Source: Erigeron canadensis
Taxonomy: Eukaryota; Streptophyta; Magnoliopsida; Asterales; Asteraceae
DNA: 64,000 bases
Direction of reading: 5' to 3'
NCBI RefSeq assembly: GCF_010389155.1
Contig: NC_057768.1
Location: 3,284,501-3,348,500, forward strand
Part shown: piece after piece, positions 32,187 through 43,257 of the stretch
Position numbering within the stretch: the stretch's first letter is position 1
How the letters are laid out: each line of letters opens with the position of its first letter
Position numbers and translations under genes: made by a program
Notes under the pieces: generated by a model
The model's database searches: none
What the model saw: the letters and a program-made list of their open reading frames with translations, nothing else
Told to the model about the DNA's origin: nothing

Positions 32187-32460
32187 ACACGGTACTCACG
32201 CAATACGGTGGTGATTGTGGTTGCAATGGTGTGGTGTTGGGGGCGACTGTTGCTGGTAGAGACGGCGTCGAGTGATGTAGATAATTGATGTAAAATGTTA
32301 ATGAATATATTTTTGATAAATGACTAATAATGCAATTTAATCATTAATGGTATTTTAGATAATTCCTCCATAAATTTTAAAGAGAGCGTTGTTTTATCTA
32401 TTAAATAGTATAAAAGTATACATAAGGTATATAGGGGAATTAGGATTATTATAAAAGAGT
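32187..32460 (-). mobile_element. Helitron-like fragment
   Basis: On the minus strand the end reads GCGTGAGTACCGTGTTAG then T. This is close to the terminus at 41518-41521 (GCGCGG-TTCCGTGCTAG). The interior is GGTGG-rich and then AT-rich. The TTAG end departs from the usual CTAG, so the copy is diverged. Confidence 0.35.
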
Positions 32461-33628
32461 GCTGAATTTCTTAAAATAGGAGAGATCAATATGCTATATA
32501 GGGGTTATAGATTTCAAATTCAAATTTAATTATTAATATTTAAGTATTAATTTAAGAAAAAGCTTAACTGTTAGCGACAAATATATTTCGGTTCATAAAA
32601 TAAAAAAAAATTTGTTCATGTATTACACAAGGACAAATTCACGAATTTTAAAAGATGAGAACTTAAAATTTTGACCTTAATTTAGGTTGGAGTGGTTGAA
32701 ACTTGGTGTTACGATAAAATTACAAACAAAAACTATGTTGACTTGTTGAGGCCTTAAGGGGTGGGTGGTAACCACCCTAGATTTGTAGCCTCGGATTTGC
32801 TTTTGCGCCTATGTATCTCTATCTTTTTACAGTTTACAAAAATAACCACAACAAATCCTTGGCTACAAAGCTCATAATCTTGTTGGGAGTGACCCACAAC
32901 AGATAGGCTTGACTTGGTCAGAACCCTAAACCCAATAGCTTAGTTGCATCATTTCATGAAGAATCGTTTAAAGATCTAATTTCATAAGTTAAGCTTGGAT
33001 GCTTATCATTCTATCATCATTCTATATATGCGTGATCATTGGCCCATTACAAATTACTTAACCCAACAAATAAACAAAACCTTTTTGTTAAATTATCCAC
33101 AACAAGGATGTCTATGGAACATTTGTGGTGACATGGAGAATGTTTGTAGAAAGGATATTGTTGTGGGTGATAGGTGAAAAATATCCATCCTTGAATGTTT
33201 GTGAGGAACGATGGAAAAGGATGAAGAAAGAGGATGGTGTGTGTGTATGTATATTAATTATATGTATATTTAATTGGATATTTGTGGGAATAATGAATAT
33301 ATTATTGTTGTAGATAGAAAGTGTTTGTGAGAAGAAAAATAAGGTAAAGCTGATGTGATATGCTCATTATATTATTTGTGAAAAAGACAACCTATAATTG
33401 ATGAGGACAGTCTTACCCATAGAATACAAACCATGTATTAACTTATTAGAAGAAACACACAAAAAGTGAAAAGAATAAAAATAAATGATAAATGAATTAT
33501 TTGAATATTTATAAGGGTAAGAATTTAACTAAAATACAGGACTATAAAGTTTGTCATGAGCTTAACTATTCATCAAACGCCATTAAGTGGAGTCAGAAGG
33601 GTTTAAGTAGTGTCAGCCTTTTGTTTAG
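32461..33628. other. Intergenic, no gene seen
   Basis: This is AT-rich DNA. Two overlapping short plus-strand ORFs at 32995-33313 have no recognisable content. Confidence 0.5.
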
Positions 33629-33770
33629 GAGATAATCTGTACACCATCAATATCTGACTTTTCATCACCAATTATGTTTTACGTGTTGTACAGTACAACC
33701 CTATAAAACACATTTAGTGGTGTATGGTCAAAAACTGATGGTGTATAGATCGCTTATCTTTTGTTTTAGG
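33629..33770. mobile_element. Small fold-back MITE
   Basis: The arms around TACACCATCA (left) and TGATGGTGTA (right) form an imperfect palindrome of about 140 bases with AGATAA/TTATCT ends. It is non-coding. Confidence 0.45.
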
Positions 33771-33792
33771 GTTTAGGACCTTAAAATGTAAA

Positions 33793-34028
33793 TAACTTTA
33801 CTTGAATTGTCATATTATGTATAGGACTTCAATCTTATGAATTGTATCTAATGAACTTTCAAATCTTGTTCATTGTATGTATTTGATTATATGTGACAAC
33901 TATTAAAGTTGTCATTTGTAAATTTTTTATTGGTCGAATACATAGAATGCATGAGATTTGAAAATTTATTACATACAACACACAAGATTAAAGTTTGATA
34001 CACACTATGATAGTTCATGTAAAGTTGA
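33793..34028. mobile_element. Fold-back MITE of about 235 bases
   Basis: The palindrome runs over nearly its whole length: the left arm has ACTTTACTTGAATTGTCAT and the right arm ATGATAGTTCATGTAAAGT. The centre is at GTGACAAC, TATTAAA, GTTGTCAT (33893-33916). Confidence 0.65.
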
Positions 34029-35809
34029 GTTTTTCTAATCTGTCTTTTCCAATCAAATAATGACTATCTTAATATTAAATCTCGACTCTGTCATTGATAT
34101 TGAGATAGTAAATATATCGTATGAATCTATAGATATCGTATGAATTTCGCCGTTCCAAAAAAATGTATATATTGTATGAATCTACATATATTAATTTGTC
34201 TATATTAAAAACTAAAACCCACTACTTTTTATGTTACGAGTCACCTCATATAACGTCAGACTAAAACCTTTTAATTAACTGGTTAGCCAATTCTTTAAAT
34301 GGGTTGGTTATGGGTTTGCCTTAAGGTGGGTTGGGGGATATATTTTTACTTTTCAAATTCTCATAATCGAGCAATCGAGCATTGTCAAGGTAAAGTTTTC
34401 TTTCTTTATTACGAACTTGGTTAAAATAACCTATGCTAGATCTCCCGATATTCACAAATAATTCACACTTAAAAAAAAAAAATTGAAAAGTCCAAAGTTT
34501 GCACAACTTAAGTTAGTAACTAAAGTTAATATTAATTAATAACACATAAAAGTAAGGGATTGAGCAGGTTTAATCGGAAGTATAGGGATACATGGTTGAT
34601 TAAACTTGAGATATACGAAGGGAAAGGCTTCTTAAGTTTTTTACAAACATAAAACTCAACAATTACAACTTATGTAAATTGGGGCACTAAGTTCTTTCTA
34701 TGTGGACACATACATACAAATGAATTCTACTTCTAAGTGTTGTCATTTATACGGGGAAAGAGTGTAACACATTTGAGATTTGGATATTGACATGATGATG
34801 GTTGTCGAATTCTTATTGACTCTGAGTTTACGTAGTCTTGTTTCTTTTTCATATTTAACATGAAAGAGAACACTTTCTATTTTATTTTAGTTTGATTTTC
34901 TTTTAATGGATAAAATAGATCACATGACCGTTGTAACTTTGTTATGTGACCGTTTGTTTTTTTGTCTTCTAAATATTTTCACGCCTTAACTCACAAGTGA
35001 ATAAGGATGAAACTTTAATTTTGATGTGGACTCGCTAACTCTCCGATGATGACTTAGATCAATAGCGGGTACCTAGTTCTCAACGAACCAAAAGTCTTGA
35101 CAAAAACTATTTAAATTAATTCGATAAATACAACTGTTATACTGTATCATATATATATATATATATAACAATATAATTTATAAGAATCTGGAAAAGTAAG
35201 GTATTGATAACAATAATATAACTCCAATTAACCGTTAAAAAGAAATAAATCTTCAATTAACTGTCATAGTGTTGAAATGTTTTAGCATGTGATTAAGTAA
35301 GCTAGAATATGTCAGACACAATACAGAAGCCTCCCACTACGAGGGGGTATCTTGGTCGTTCCAAAACTCTGGTAATGGACAGCTCCCACCTTATTACTGA
35401 TTCTAGCAAGTATTCCATATATGCTTTCACAATCAAATAGAATTTATTATATTATATAACTATTTAAGAAGAATTATATATAATATTACAACTTTGCGGC
35501 TCAATCTCACATGTGCAATGTTTTTCTTACAACTTGTAGTATTCTTGTAATTAGCTTAAACTTTTTTTCTCCGACGGCAGTCTATTATACTCGACTCTTA
35601 AATTATACGAATGTCAGATGACCCAAAACTTTCAAGGAAACCCCCAAATAATATTTCACCCATATAAATATAAGAAATAAGTTTTAAATCTCGATGGAAT
35701 GTTCTGGGTGAAACACCTTACCAATAAACCATCAACTCATATGATAGCTTATCTTTGTACTCATAGTAAAATGAATAATACAAAATTAACTACCACACTA
35801 ATCTGCATT
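34029..35809. other. Intergenic, no gene seen
   Basis: This AT-rich sequence has only short, low-complexity ORFs, such as 34321-34506 (-), and a TA repeat near 35150-35167. Confidence 0.5.
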
Positions 35810-36428
35810 TGTTGAGTCATGGATTCGCTGAAAGACTCAGCGAGATCTCAACAATCTCAATTATCTTCGACTTAAAGGACAAGTTCAATGACTCACCGCC
35901 ATGTTTCTGTAAGTCAAATATGGGCGGGAAGATAAAGATAAGAAGACTGGTCCCAAGGACACGTGTTGCAAGATCAAGATGGAGCCATGTGACCTTGTAC
36001 CGTTCTAGTACTAAGGAGTTTCTCTTTGATGCCGTTTTGGGAAAGAAACAAGATGAAGAAAAGAGGTTTGCAGATCTGACTTATCCACCAATAGATGGTT
36101 GACAACCTTCTTGTGTCAACATCTATTGGGTTGTCATGTGATTCTCATCTCTGCATATATAAAGAATCATTTGACATAGTCGCAACTTTTGTTGGTTTCA
36201 TTCTTCTTTGCATTTAGTGTGTTTTTCACTTTTGTATACTTGTTAAGTTTTTGTGTGTGTCAAAAACTCAACAATATTTTCTTTTCTTCTTCTTTGTAAG
36301 CCGACTATGTATTCACTGTTTAATTAATAATACATATGATTAAACGTGGTTACATTCTTGTCTTACATTCTTAGTGTAATTTAAATTAGTTGTTTAATTA
36401 CATAATCGTTGCAAACTTGAGACTTATA
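35810..36428 (+). mobile_element. Solo copia LTR
   Basis: It starts TGTTGAGTCATGGATTCGCT, like the LTR at 3803, and shares the downstream segment TATGTATTCACTGTTTAAT and a TATA box (ATATATAAAG at about 36155). It is flanked by GCATT at 35805-35809 and 36429-36433, a candidate 5-base target duplication. No internal element sequence follows, so it is a solo LTR left by recombination. The duplication is slightly in doubt because GCATT also follows the LTR at 4434, and the end is TA rather than CA. The plus-strand ORF inside (35809-36102) is LTR sequence. Confidence 0.65.
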
Positions 36429-36433
36429 GCATT

Positions 36434-36670
36434 ATATATGCAATTTTGCAAAGTCGTAATATATGGACGATGCAAGATTAATATAAATAATTTGATGAGT
36501 CATATGCCCGAGCAATGAGGCGGCAATGATGGTAATGGTGCAGGGTGGTCGTGTCGGCGGTGGGGACATGTGGTGGCAGTGACAGGTGGTTTAAATTAAT
36601 TAATATAAAAAAGGGGTATTTTTGGTAGTTCAAATTTCTTAATTGAGATTTTAAAAAATAGGTTGCTCTG
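36434..36670. other. Short spacer with a GGTGG-rich tract
   Basis: The GC-rich tract at 36505-36590 resembles the interiors of the Helitron-like fragments at 32.2 and 38.3 kb. No gene is seen. Confidence 0.35.
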
Positions 36671-36678
36671 TTATAAGG

Positions 36679-37137
36679 CAATGTTTTAATACCGGTATAT
36701 ACCGGCCGGTATTACCGGTATTAAAGGGGACTCCGGTATTTTAAGTCCGGTATTTTTCCGGTATTTTCACAATTCAATACCGGTCGGTATTTACGGTATT
36801 TTTCGGTATTGTCGTTCCGGTATTTCCGCTGTTTTCAAAATTAAATTTTGAATTTGCTTTTTAATATTATTTTTATGATACTTTAATGTTAATTTTTGTT
36901 ATTTATGAACTTTCAAACTTATATTTTTTATGAAATACTTATTTGATATTATTTTTGAGTGGATTGTAATTGTATTTTAACAATTTTTGTTAAATTGTAA
37001 CAAGTTTTGTAAGATTTTTATAAAAATAAAATAAAATATTCATACCAGCCGGTATTTTTAGTAATACTGATAATATCGGTATTAACGGAAATTTTTTTCA
37101 CACTGGTATAACTAAAATACCGGTTTTTAAAACATTG
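36679..37137. mobile_element. hAT-type MITE with a perfect 8-base target duplication
   Basis: The termini are CAATGTTTTAATACCGGTAT and ATACCGGTTTTTAAAACATTG, inverted repeats. TTATAAGG occurs directly outside both ends (36671-36678 and 37138-37145), matching the 8-base duplication of hAT transposons. At least eight CCGGTAT or GGTATT words lie within the first 160 bases, as expected for transposase-binding subterminal repeats. It has no coding capacity. Confidence 0.9.
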
Positions 37138-37145
37138 TTATAAGG

Positions 37146-38291
37146 TATTTTCATATTCTGTAGAAAATAGTACAAACAAAAGTACGTATAACGTGCAGTC
37201 TCTAAAGTACCCTTTCAACAATGTATAAAGCTAGCCCTCTATACTAGCCAGCAAACCCAGCCAAAGCAATTAAGTTTGTTTAGTATTATAGCCCACCAAT
37301 TGTACAAAGATTCTTTGAAGTTAACAGCAAAGATTCTCATTTTTTGATACAAGTTGTATTGTATCTATATATATAATATTATCATAAAGAATAAATCAAA
37401 AGCTGCATGCGTTCCACTCCACAGGTCACGGAAGTAAAGTTCATTCTTCATGCCATTCCAAAAAAAAAAGGTCATGCTTCATTAATTTCTTATACAATAA
37501 AGTTAGCTAGCTAGCAGACAACTCCAAAAAGTATGATTTGTGGTCATGAAATGATGGTTGCAATCTCCAATGGCGATACCATTGTCACATGAATGGGTTT
37601 GGTACTTTGGTGAAACCTGGCTTTTTTATATTAATTTCTTTTTAATATCCTACTTGAAATTAGTTTTTGATTAAAAACTTGTTTTTTTTGGCAATGGCAG
37701 AAACAAAATGCATGTTCCGCAAGACTGCTAGGAGATACTAGCTAGCTAGAATCTGTCTATTGTACAAAGATTTTGTGTCATGTTAATTATTCAATTGTTG
37801 GTTTATTTCACTTTGGAATATATCTACAAGCTGATGTAAAACATGTATAGCACTATCAACGGCCAAGGCTGGTACACCAGTGTATATAAAAAATAATAAT
37901 AATAAATACGGAGTAATTGCTTACTTTTTTTTATTTCCTAGCTCTAATGTGAGAAAAAAAAATTAACCTTGCCGTCCGCAAGGCTAACCCAACAACCTTG
38001 TGCTTACTTCAGCTTTCACCTTGAGCCACTAATGGTTATTGGTTAAGCTGCTTGAAAGTGGCATCACCATGACATTCACACCAAGTACCAACCATTGTAA
38101 TAAGAACTACTTTTAATATATATGAGATTTATGTGAGAATAGAATTGGATATCTCAATTTATCTTCTTTGATGGGCCGGCCGGTTTAATCATGCATCATT
38201 TGTTGGGACTACTCATTTATTCAGATCCAACTATATTACCAAACTTGTCTACTGGAAATGAAAGTGATATACCCATATATTTTTATACCTA
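37146..38291. other. Intergenic, no gene seen
   Basis: The segment 37200-37410 resembles 31610-31830. Otherwise this is AT-rich sequence without ORFs. Confidence 0.45.
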
Positions 38292-38530
38292 CTAACACGG
38301 TACCCACACAATTCGGTGGTAGTAACGGCGACGGTGGTCTGTTAGTGGCGGCGACTGGTAGTGTTGACGTCAGACTATTGGTGATGGTGGCGGCGTCAAA
38401 TGCTATAGTGCATTATTTTAGAAGATAAGAATTCAGGCGTAAATTAGTAAGATAAATGTTTAGGATGTAAATTAGTTCATTAGAGGCAATTTGATAATTT
38501 CCTATAAATCTTTCCAAGAGTGAAGGTTCA
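38292..38530 (-). mobile_element. Helitron-like fragment
   Basis: On the minus strand the end is TGTGGGTACCGTGTTAG then T. The same GGTGG-rich interior and AT-rich continuation appear at 32187-32460. The TTAG terminus is non-canonical. Confidence 0.35.
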
Positions 38531-38619
38531 TTAAGAACAATTGGCTTATTTGCAATATATGTCCCATGTTTTCTAAACATTTTCAAAGAAGGAAGGGGTT
38601 AAAGTTTTCTATAAGGTAG

Positions 38620-39216
38620 TGTTTTGGGGTCAAAATTCATAATAGTATCCTGACTTAAAGATCACTAACGAATATTGCAATTGCTTTCGAACATGATTTT
38701 GTATTTTGCAGGATCCTGATATCAGGATAACTATCCAGGATGCTGAGGAAATTCTAACGGACGAATATACGATCTCAATGATTCAAAGATACCATTAAGC
38801 TTATCAAGGAAAATCGAACGTGTTCTTTACTTGGTCTTCCCTGAAAGTCGGAATTAATTTAAAGATTAACGCGTCAAGAAAGACTCAACGTACACTTACT
38901 TAGTCTAGCACGTTGAAGAATGCAACACGGGAAATCCCAGATTTTTCAGAAGATTAGTTATTTGTCTTTATTATAAATACAATGTATTTGATGGAGGATA
39001 GGATAACTGCTCACTTTCACTTGTACTCGCACACACTTATTCACTGCATTCTCATTTTCTTTTACGATTATTAACTCGATCAAATCACTCTTAGATCATT
39101 GTATTGTAATCCTAAACAACTAATAATAAAAGAACATAGGTAGGAACGATTGATTCCTCTTGGGGTTTTTTAGTTAAGATTTTTTAATTGAATCAAGGGT
39201 TTTTCCCCGACAATAA
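38620..39216 (+). mobile_element. Candidate LTR fragment (gypsy-like)
   Basis: From TGTTTTGGGGTC to TTTCCCCGACA, with a TATA-like TTATAAATACAATG at about 38970, an AATAAAA signal near 39125, and a TGTATTGTAATCC segment before it. This is the promoter, terminator and end layout of an LTR. No 5-base duplication was found and no element body is attached, so it is tentative. Confidence 0.35.
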
Positions 39217-40150
39217 AATTCTGATGTCGTCATTATTTTCAATTCAGGATCACAACGCTAATCTTTAGTATCATTATCCTTATCTTCAACTAATTTCGTC
39301 GTTTATTGCTGTAATTTTGTCTCAAAGATTTTCATAAACTCTTTTTATTCAAAACTCTTATTTCGCATTATTTTCTTTAACAAAAGTCTTATTTTATTTG
39401 AAGATCCCAAACACCTGACCCCATTTTCAAATATTCAGTCAGAAAATTATCTTGAATCTTTTTACAAAATTATCTTGGGTAATTTTTTGTCCGAAACAGG
39501 TAGTATAATAAATCAGACACCCTATTGCATCCATAAAAATTGAACCTGCATCTCTTAATAAGTGGACCCAAACTGCATTCATAATTGGTGACACTCTAAT
39601 TATTGATGGATTGGACAATGGCATATGAATACATATGCCTTCTACCATGAAGTGTCACTTATTATCAAGATAGTTTGAGTCCTCAAATTAAAAGATATAG
39701 TTCAATTCTTATGATATATGATTAATTGTTAGGTAATTATAAAGGATATAATCAAATATATCTTTTAAACAAAGTTTATTTTAGAAGGTTGTGAATATAC
39801 TTTTTTTCAATCTTAATAACTTAGTTGTACAAATAGAATTAATAAAACAATATAGTAATTAAATAATAAAAGTATAAAAAATTCAACTAAAGATATAATT
39901 TTTAAGTTAACTCTATATTAAAATGAATCTCTAAAAAAGTTAACAAAGTTGCTGCAGAACAAGATATAACATACTACTATCGAAACATCTTAGTCCAACA
40001 ACAAATTACATCGGAGAGTTTATACTTTAAAATATATAGCACAAGTTAAAATTTCAGCACATACTTAAATTATAATATATATATTATATATATTCACATA
40101 CACTTCACAAAAGTTGTGCTTCTATTATATATATATATTATATATATATT
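39217..40150. other. Intergenic, no gene seen
   Basis: This is AT-rich sequence. The ORF at 39439-39648 (-) has no recognisable content. TA repeats occur at 40075-40150. Confidence 0.5.
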
Positions 40151-40635
40151 TTGAAAAGTTATTTTGAGAACATTTTTTTTGTGAGAATTTTTGAGAACTT
40201 TTCAAATCAAGCTCAACCGATGATTATTCTCTACATGAAAATTATTTTTAAACTGTTTTCCGAATAACTTATGTGTAATTTTGAAGTTTATAATTGTGTG
40301 GAGGCATGGATTATCATCCGTTATACAATAATGTAGAGATTTGGATTCTTGATCACATGTGCACGAATATTGCTATGATTACATGTGATCAACTTGCATA
40401 CATGTGATCATAGCAATATTCGTGCACATGTGATCAAGAATCCAAATCTCCACATAATTGTATAACGGATGATAATCCATGCCTTCACATAATTATAAAC
40501 TTCAAAATTACACATAAGTTATTCAGAAAACAGTCAAAAAACGATTTTCATGTAAAGAAGAATCATCGGTTGGGCTTGATTTGAAAAGTTCTCAAAGGTT
40601 CTTGAAAAAAAAAGGGTTCTCAAAATAACTTCACC
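40151..40635. mobile_element. Fold-back MITE, copy 2
   Basis: It is the same family as 4530-5025, with the same arms and centre (TGATCACATGTGCACGAATATT). It is inserted between TATATA tracts. The two copies differ by scattered substitutions and small indels, and neither is coding. Confidence 0.85.
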
Positions 40636-40654
40636 CTATATATATATATATATA

Positions 40655-41010
40655 AGGACAATCAAATAAGAACAGTTTTAAAATAAGAACGGTGAGAACA
40701 CCTTAAAATCATTATTTTAATGCATTAAAAGTTTATAAAACTGACATAGTGCATAACTAATTATCATTATTTAAGTGTTTAACAACACATTGATTCATCA
40801 AGATTGAAAAAATCATGTTTTTTGTAGGATGCATCATTTTGATGAATATGCATCCAAGATGGATGCACAAAACAAAAAACGAGATTGTTTCGATTTTGAC
40901 GGATGAATGTGTTGTTAAACACTTAAATAATGATAACTAGTTATGCAATATGTTAGTTTTATGGACTTTTAATGCATCAAAATGATGTTATATATCATTA
41001 CTCAAAAAAA
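40655..41010. mobile_element. Fold-back MITE of another family
   Basis: The inverted arms at about 40712-40790 and 40905-40990 share TTAATGCATTAAAAGT versus ACTTTTAATGCATCAA, and AACACTTAAATAATGATAA. The left terminus ATAAGAACAGTTTTAAAATAA is not matched on the right, so the right end is incomplete or diverged. Confidence 0.6.
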
Positions 41011-41489
41011 AAATACAAAATTCATTCTTAATCTTAACGATCGAGGTAGACATAAAGGAGAAGGGGTATTTCTTGTCTAATAAGTATATTATTGGTTCCC
41101 AAAGATAAATAAGACTAGTTTTCATAATCTATCACGCAGTACTACTATTTACATGTCTTTTAAGAAATCAAGTGCGACATTCAAGTATAAAATTGTTAAC
41201 TTGTGCCCATGGACACTAATTACAGTAAATTTAATGAACTCTTTCATTTCTTTAACTGTCTAAGTTTACATTTGATGATTATTAATTTAAACTAGTATTT
41301 AAAAGTTATTGATATACGTGACATAAGAATTGACCAAAATACTCTTAATAAATTAAATCAATACCAACTCTTAATATTATATTGCACCATCGGTCTCTTA
41401 TATGATAAATTATCCATACTACCCTTCTAAATCAAACACCTTTACATCAACCACCTGCACCATTTGACGTCTCCACCTCCATAACCATT
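41011..41489. other. Intergenic, no gene seen
   Basis: This is AT-rich DNA leading into a Helitron-like end; the body of that Helitron probably covers part of it. Confidence 0.4.
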
Positions 41490-41521
41490 AACACCGTCGC
41501 ATTGCGCGGATTCCGTGCTAG
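41490..41521 (+). mobile_element. Helitron-like 3' terminus
   Basis: A GC-rich stem (CCGTCGC, ATT, GCGCGG) is followed by TTCCGTGCTAG and then T at 41522. The 5' end was not identified. Confidence 0.4.
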
Positions 41522-41529
41522 TCATAAAC

Positions 41530-41790
41530 ACATACTTCCTTCGTCCCATTTTAAATGTGTCAGTTTAACTTTTAAAGTCTTTATCTTTTAACTTTGACCG
41601 TAAATACTTTTGTATGTATTTTGTTGATAAAAACTATATCATTGGAAAGTACATTAAAAGTTCAATCCATTCATATATTTTTGTATCAAGTTTTATATAA
41701 CGCCACAAAAGATAATTAATTACAGTCAAAATTTGAAGAATAAGACTTTGAAAGTCAAGCCATGACAATTAAAATTTCAATTTAAAAAAA
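41530..41790. mobile_element. Stowaway-like MITE remnant
   Basis: The left end CTTCCTTCGTCCCATTTTAA resembles the plant Stowaway terminus, followed by the typical AACTTTGACCGTAAATA and ACTTTGAAAGTCAA words. The right terminus is degraded. Confidence 0.45.
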
Positions 41791-42886
41791 ACTAGACTTC
41801 ATTAAACACGACATGAAAAGTGTTTATGTGACATTAATTAGTTAGCAAATCTTCTAATAAAATTGCATAAACAGAGTATCTGAAATAAGATAATAAAGTG
41901 CAAACTTAGGAACACAGATTGTAATCTTCAACTAAGATGATAAGAATGCGAGGCCGGATAAGATGATAAGAATGCACAATCTATAACGAATTAAGAACCA
42001 AATTATGAGAATCTTGCATTCATGTTGCAAACTTATGTATTCTACATTTGGTTTAATTAAGGTGTTTTGTTTAACAAAGTTGAGAACGTATATATTATGG
42101 GTATTTAGTTTGTAGCAAAACTACACAAATTCTCATGCTTTTTAATAATGTAAAATTGAAGATTTAAGTGTTGAATGTGTTCACCCTTCACAATGATGAT
42201 CGGCTTGAACAATCTAACATCATCATCAATCACTTATTCACTTACAAGTTACAAATGAATCAGCCCAACATGTAGGGTTGTGGGTATCCTATTGCTAGTT
42301 GAGCAAGGTTTGTGCATGTAGGTCCTCTAGGGTTATTTCATGTTCTCAAGATTGGATGTACATAAATATAATTGAATCATATTGTCATTTTAATGATGTC
42401 TATTCTTTCTTATCACAATGCCTCTTTATATGTACCAAAAATTTTGTTGCCCTTCCTCTCTTAATGAGTTGTGATTGTTAAGAGAATTATATCACGTCAC
42501 TATTATATTTGTCTTGTATAACCATTATTGTACCAGATTTTGTTGACCTTTTACAAATATTTAAAACACGTCAAACAAATCAATTTAATGCATGCAGATA
42601 GTAGAATCGTGGTGCAATATAATCAACACTAAAGCTTGATTTAAATCCAATATTACAATTTAAAGAAATGAAACAGTTTAGCATATCCTAGACATTGTCT
42701 ACTTAATTGTCAAAACTCAAAAGTATCAATGAAAAGGATAGAAAAAGTTTAATAATTAGCCCCATCAAATGTAGTTCTCCTGATCTTTCAAAAGAACAAA
42801 ATTACAACCTCTCTCAAAGAAAAGAAGAAGAGGAAAAATTAAAAGTGAGGTCGTGAGCATTCTCGAGCGTTGCACCAATAAGTACT
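41791..42886. other. Intergenic and 3' flank of the first CEP gene
   Basis: There is no credible ORF. The last 150 bases (42740-42886), read on the minus strand, follow the CEP stop codon and are probably its 3' untranslated region. Confidence 0.4.
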
Positions 42887-43138
42887 CTAGTTGTGGACAG
42901 AATGGCCAACGCCGGGACTGTGACCGGGTGTAGTGGGTCGAAAAGCATCGACACCAGCAGGTGGTGGCATTTGGCTAGGAGTTGTGGAGCCATTTTCTTC
43001 GGTCACCTGGTTTTGATTTGTGCATTGTTCGATACACCTAAAGTTTTCTCCTAGCTTTCTTGCTTCACTCATTTGCAAAACAATGACAAATAAGATAATG
43101 AAAAAGCAAGACAAAAAAGTTCTACCAAATCTTGCCAT
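42887..43138 (-). CDS. CEP: CEP signalling-peptide precursor
   Basis: This is an 83-residue secreted precursor. The ATG at 43136-43138 (MARFGRT) is chosen; the longer frame to 43171 would start with TTG. Residues 1-26 are a hydrophobic signal peptide ending near MSEA, then RKLGENF. The variable region follows, then the conserved C-terminal CEP block at residues 64-79 (DAFRPTTPGHSPGVGH) and a short tail (SVHN). CEP peptides of 15 residues are cut from such precursors, usually hydroxylated on Pro, and perceived by CEPR receptor kinases; they signal nitrogen demand and affect root growth. The mature peptide here is probably AFRPTTPGHSPGVGH. Two Cys in the variable region (C35, C39) are not part of the usual pattern. 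A TATA box lies at 43221-43230. The family assignment is firm; the exact member is not. Confidence 0.92.
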   Translation of the reverse strand: MARFGRTFLSCFFIILFVIVLQMSEARKLGENFRCIEQCTNQNQVTEENGSTTPSQMPPPAGVDAFRPTTPGHSPGVGHSVHN

Positions 43139-43220
43139 TTTAGAATTAAAAAGATTAATGAGTATTAGCAAGGTCTTAATAGAGATGATTTGGACAAGTT
43201 ATATGGTTATGAAGTCGTTG

Positions 43221-43230
43221 GTATTTATAG
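43221..43230 (-). promoter_or_regulatory. TATA box of the first CEP gene
   Basis: CTATAAATAC on the minus strand, about 83 bases upstream of the chosen ATG, gives a short 5' leader of about 50-55 bases. Confidence 0.6.
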
Positions 43231-43257
43231 AGATGAGGAACTTGAAAAAGGCAAAAG

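Noticed and set aside
35809..36102. 97-codon plus-strand ORF
   Set aside because: It begins at the first bases of the solo LTR and lies wholly inside it; no protein pattern.
43139..43171. Eleven-codon N-terminal extension of the first CEP gene
   Set aside because: It would start with TTG; the ATG at 43138 begins a proper signal peptide.
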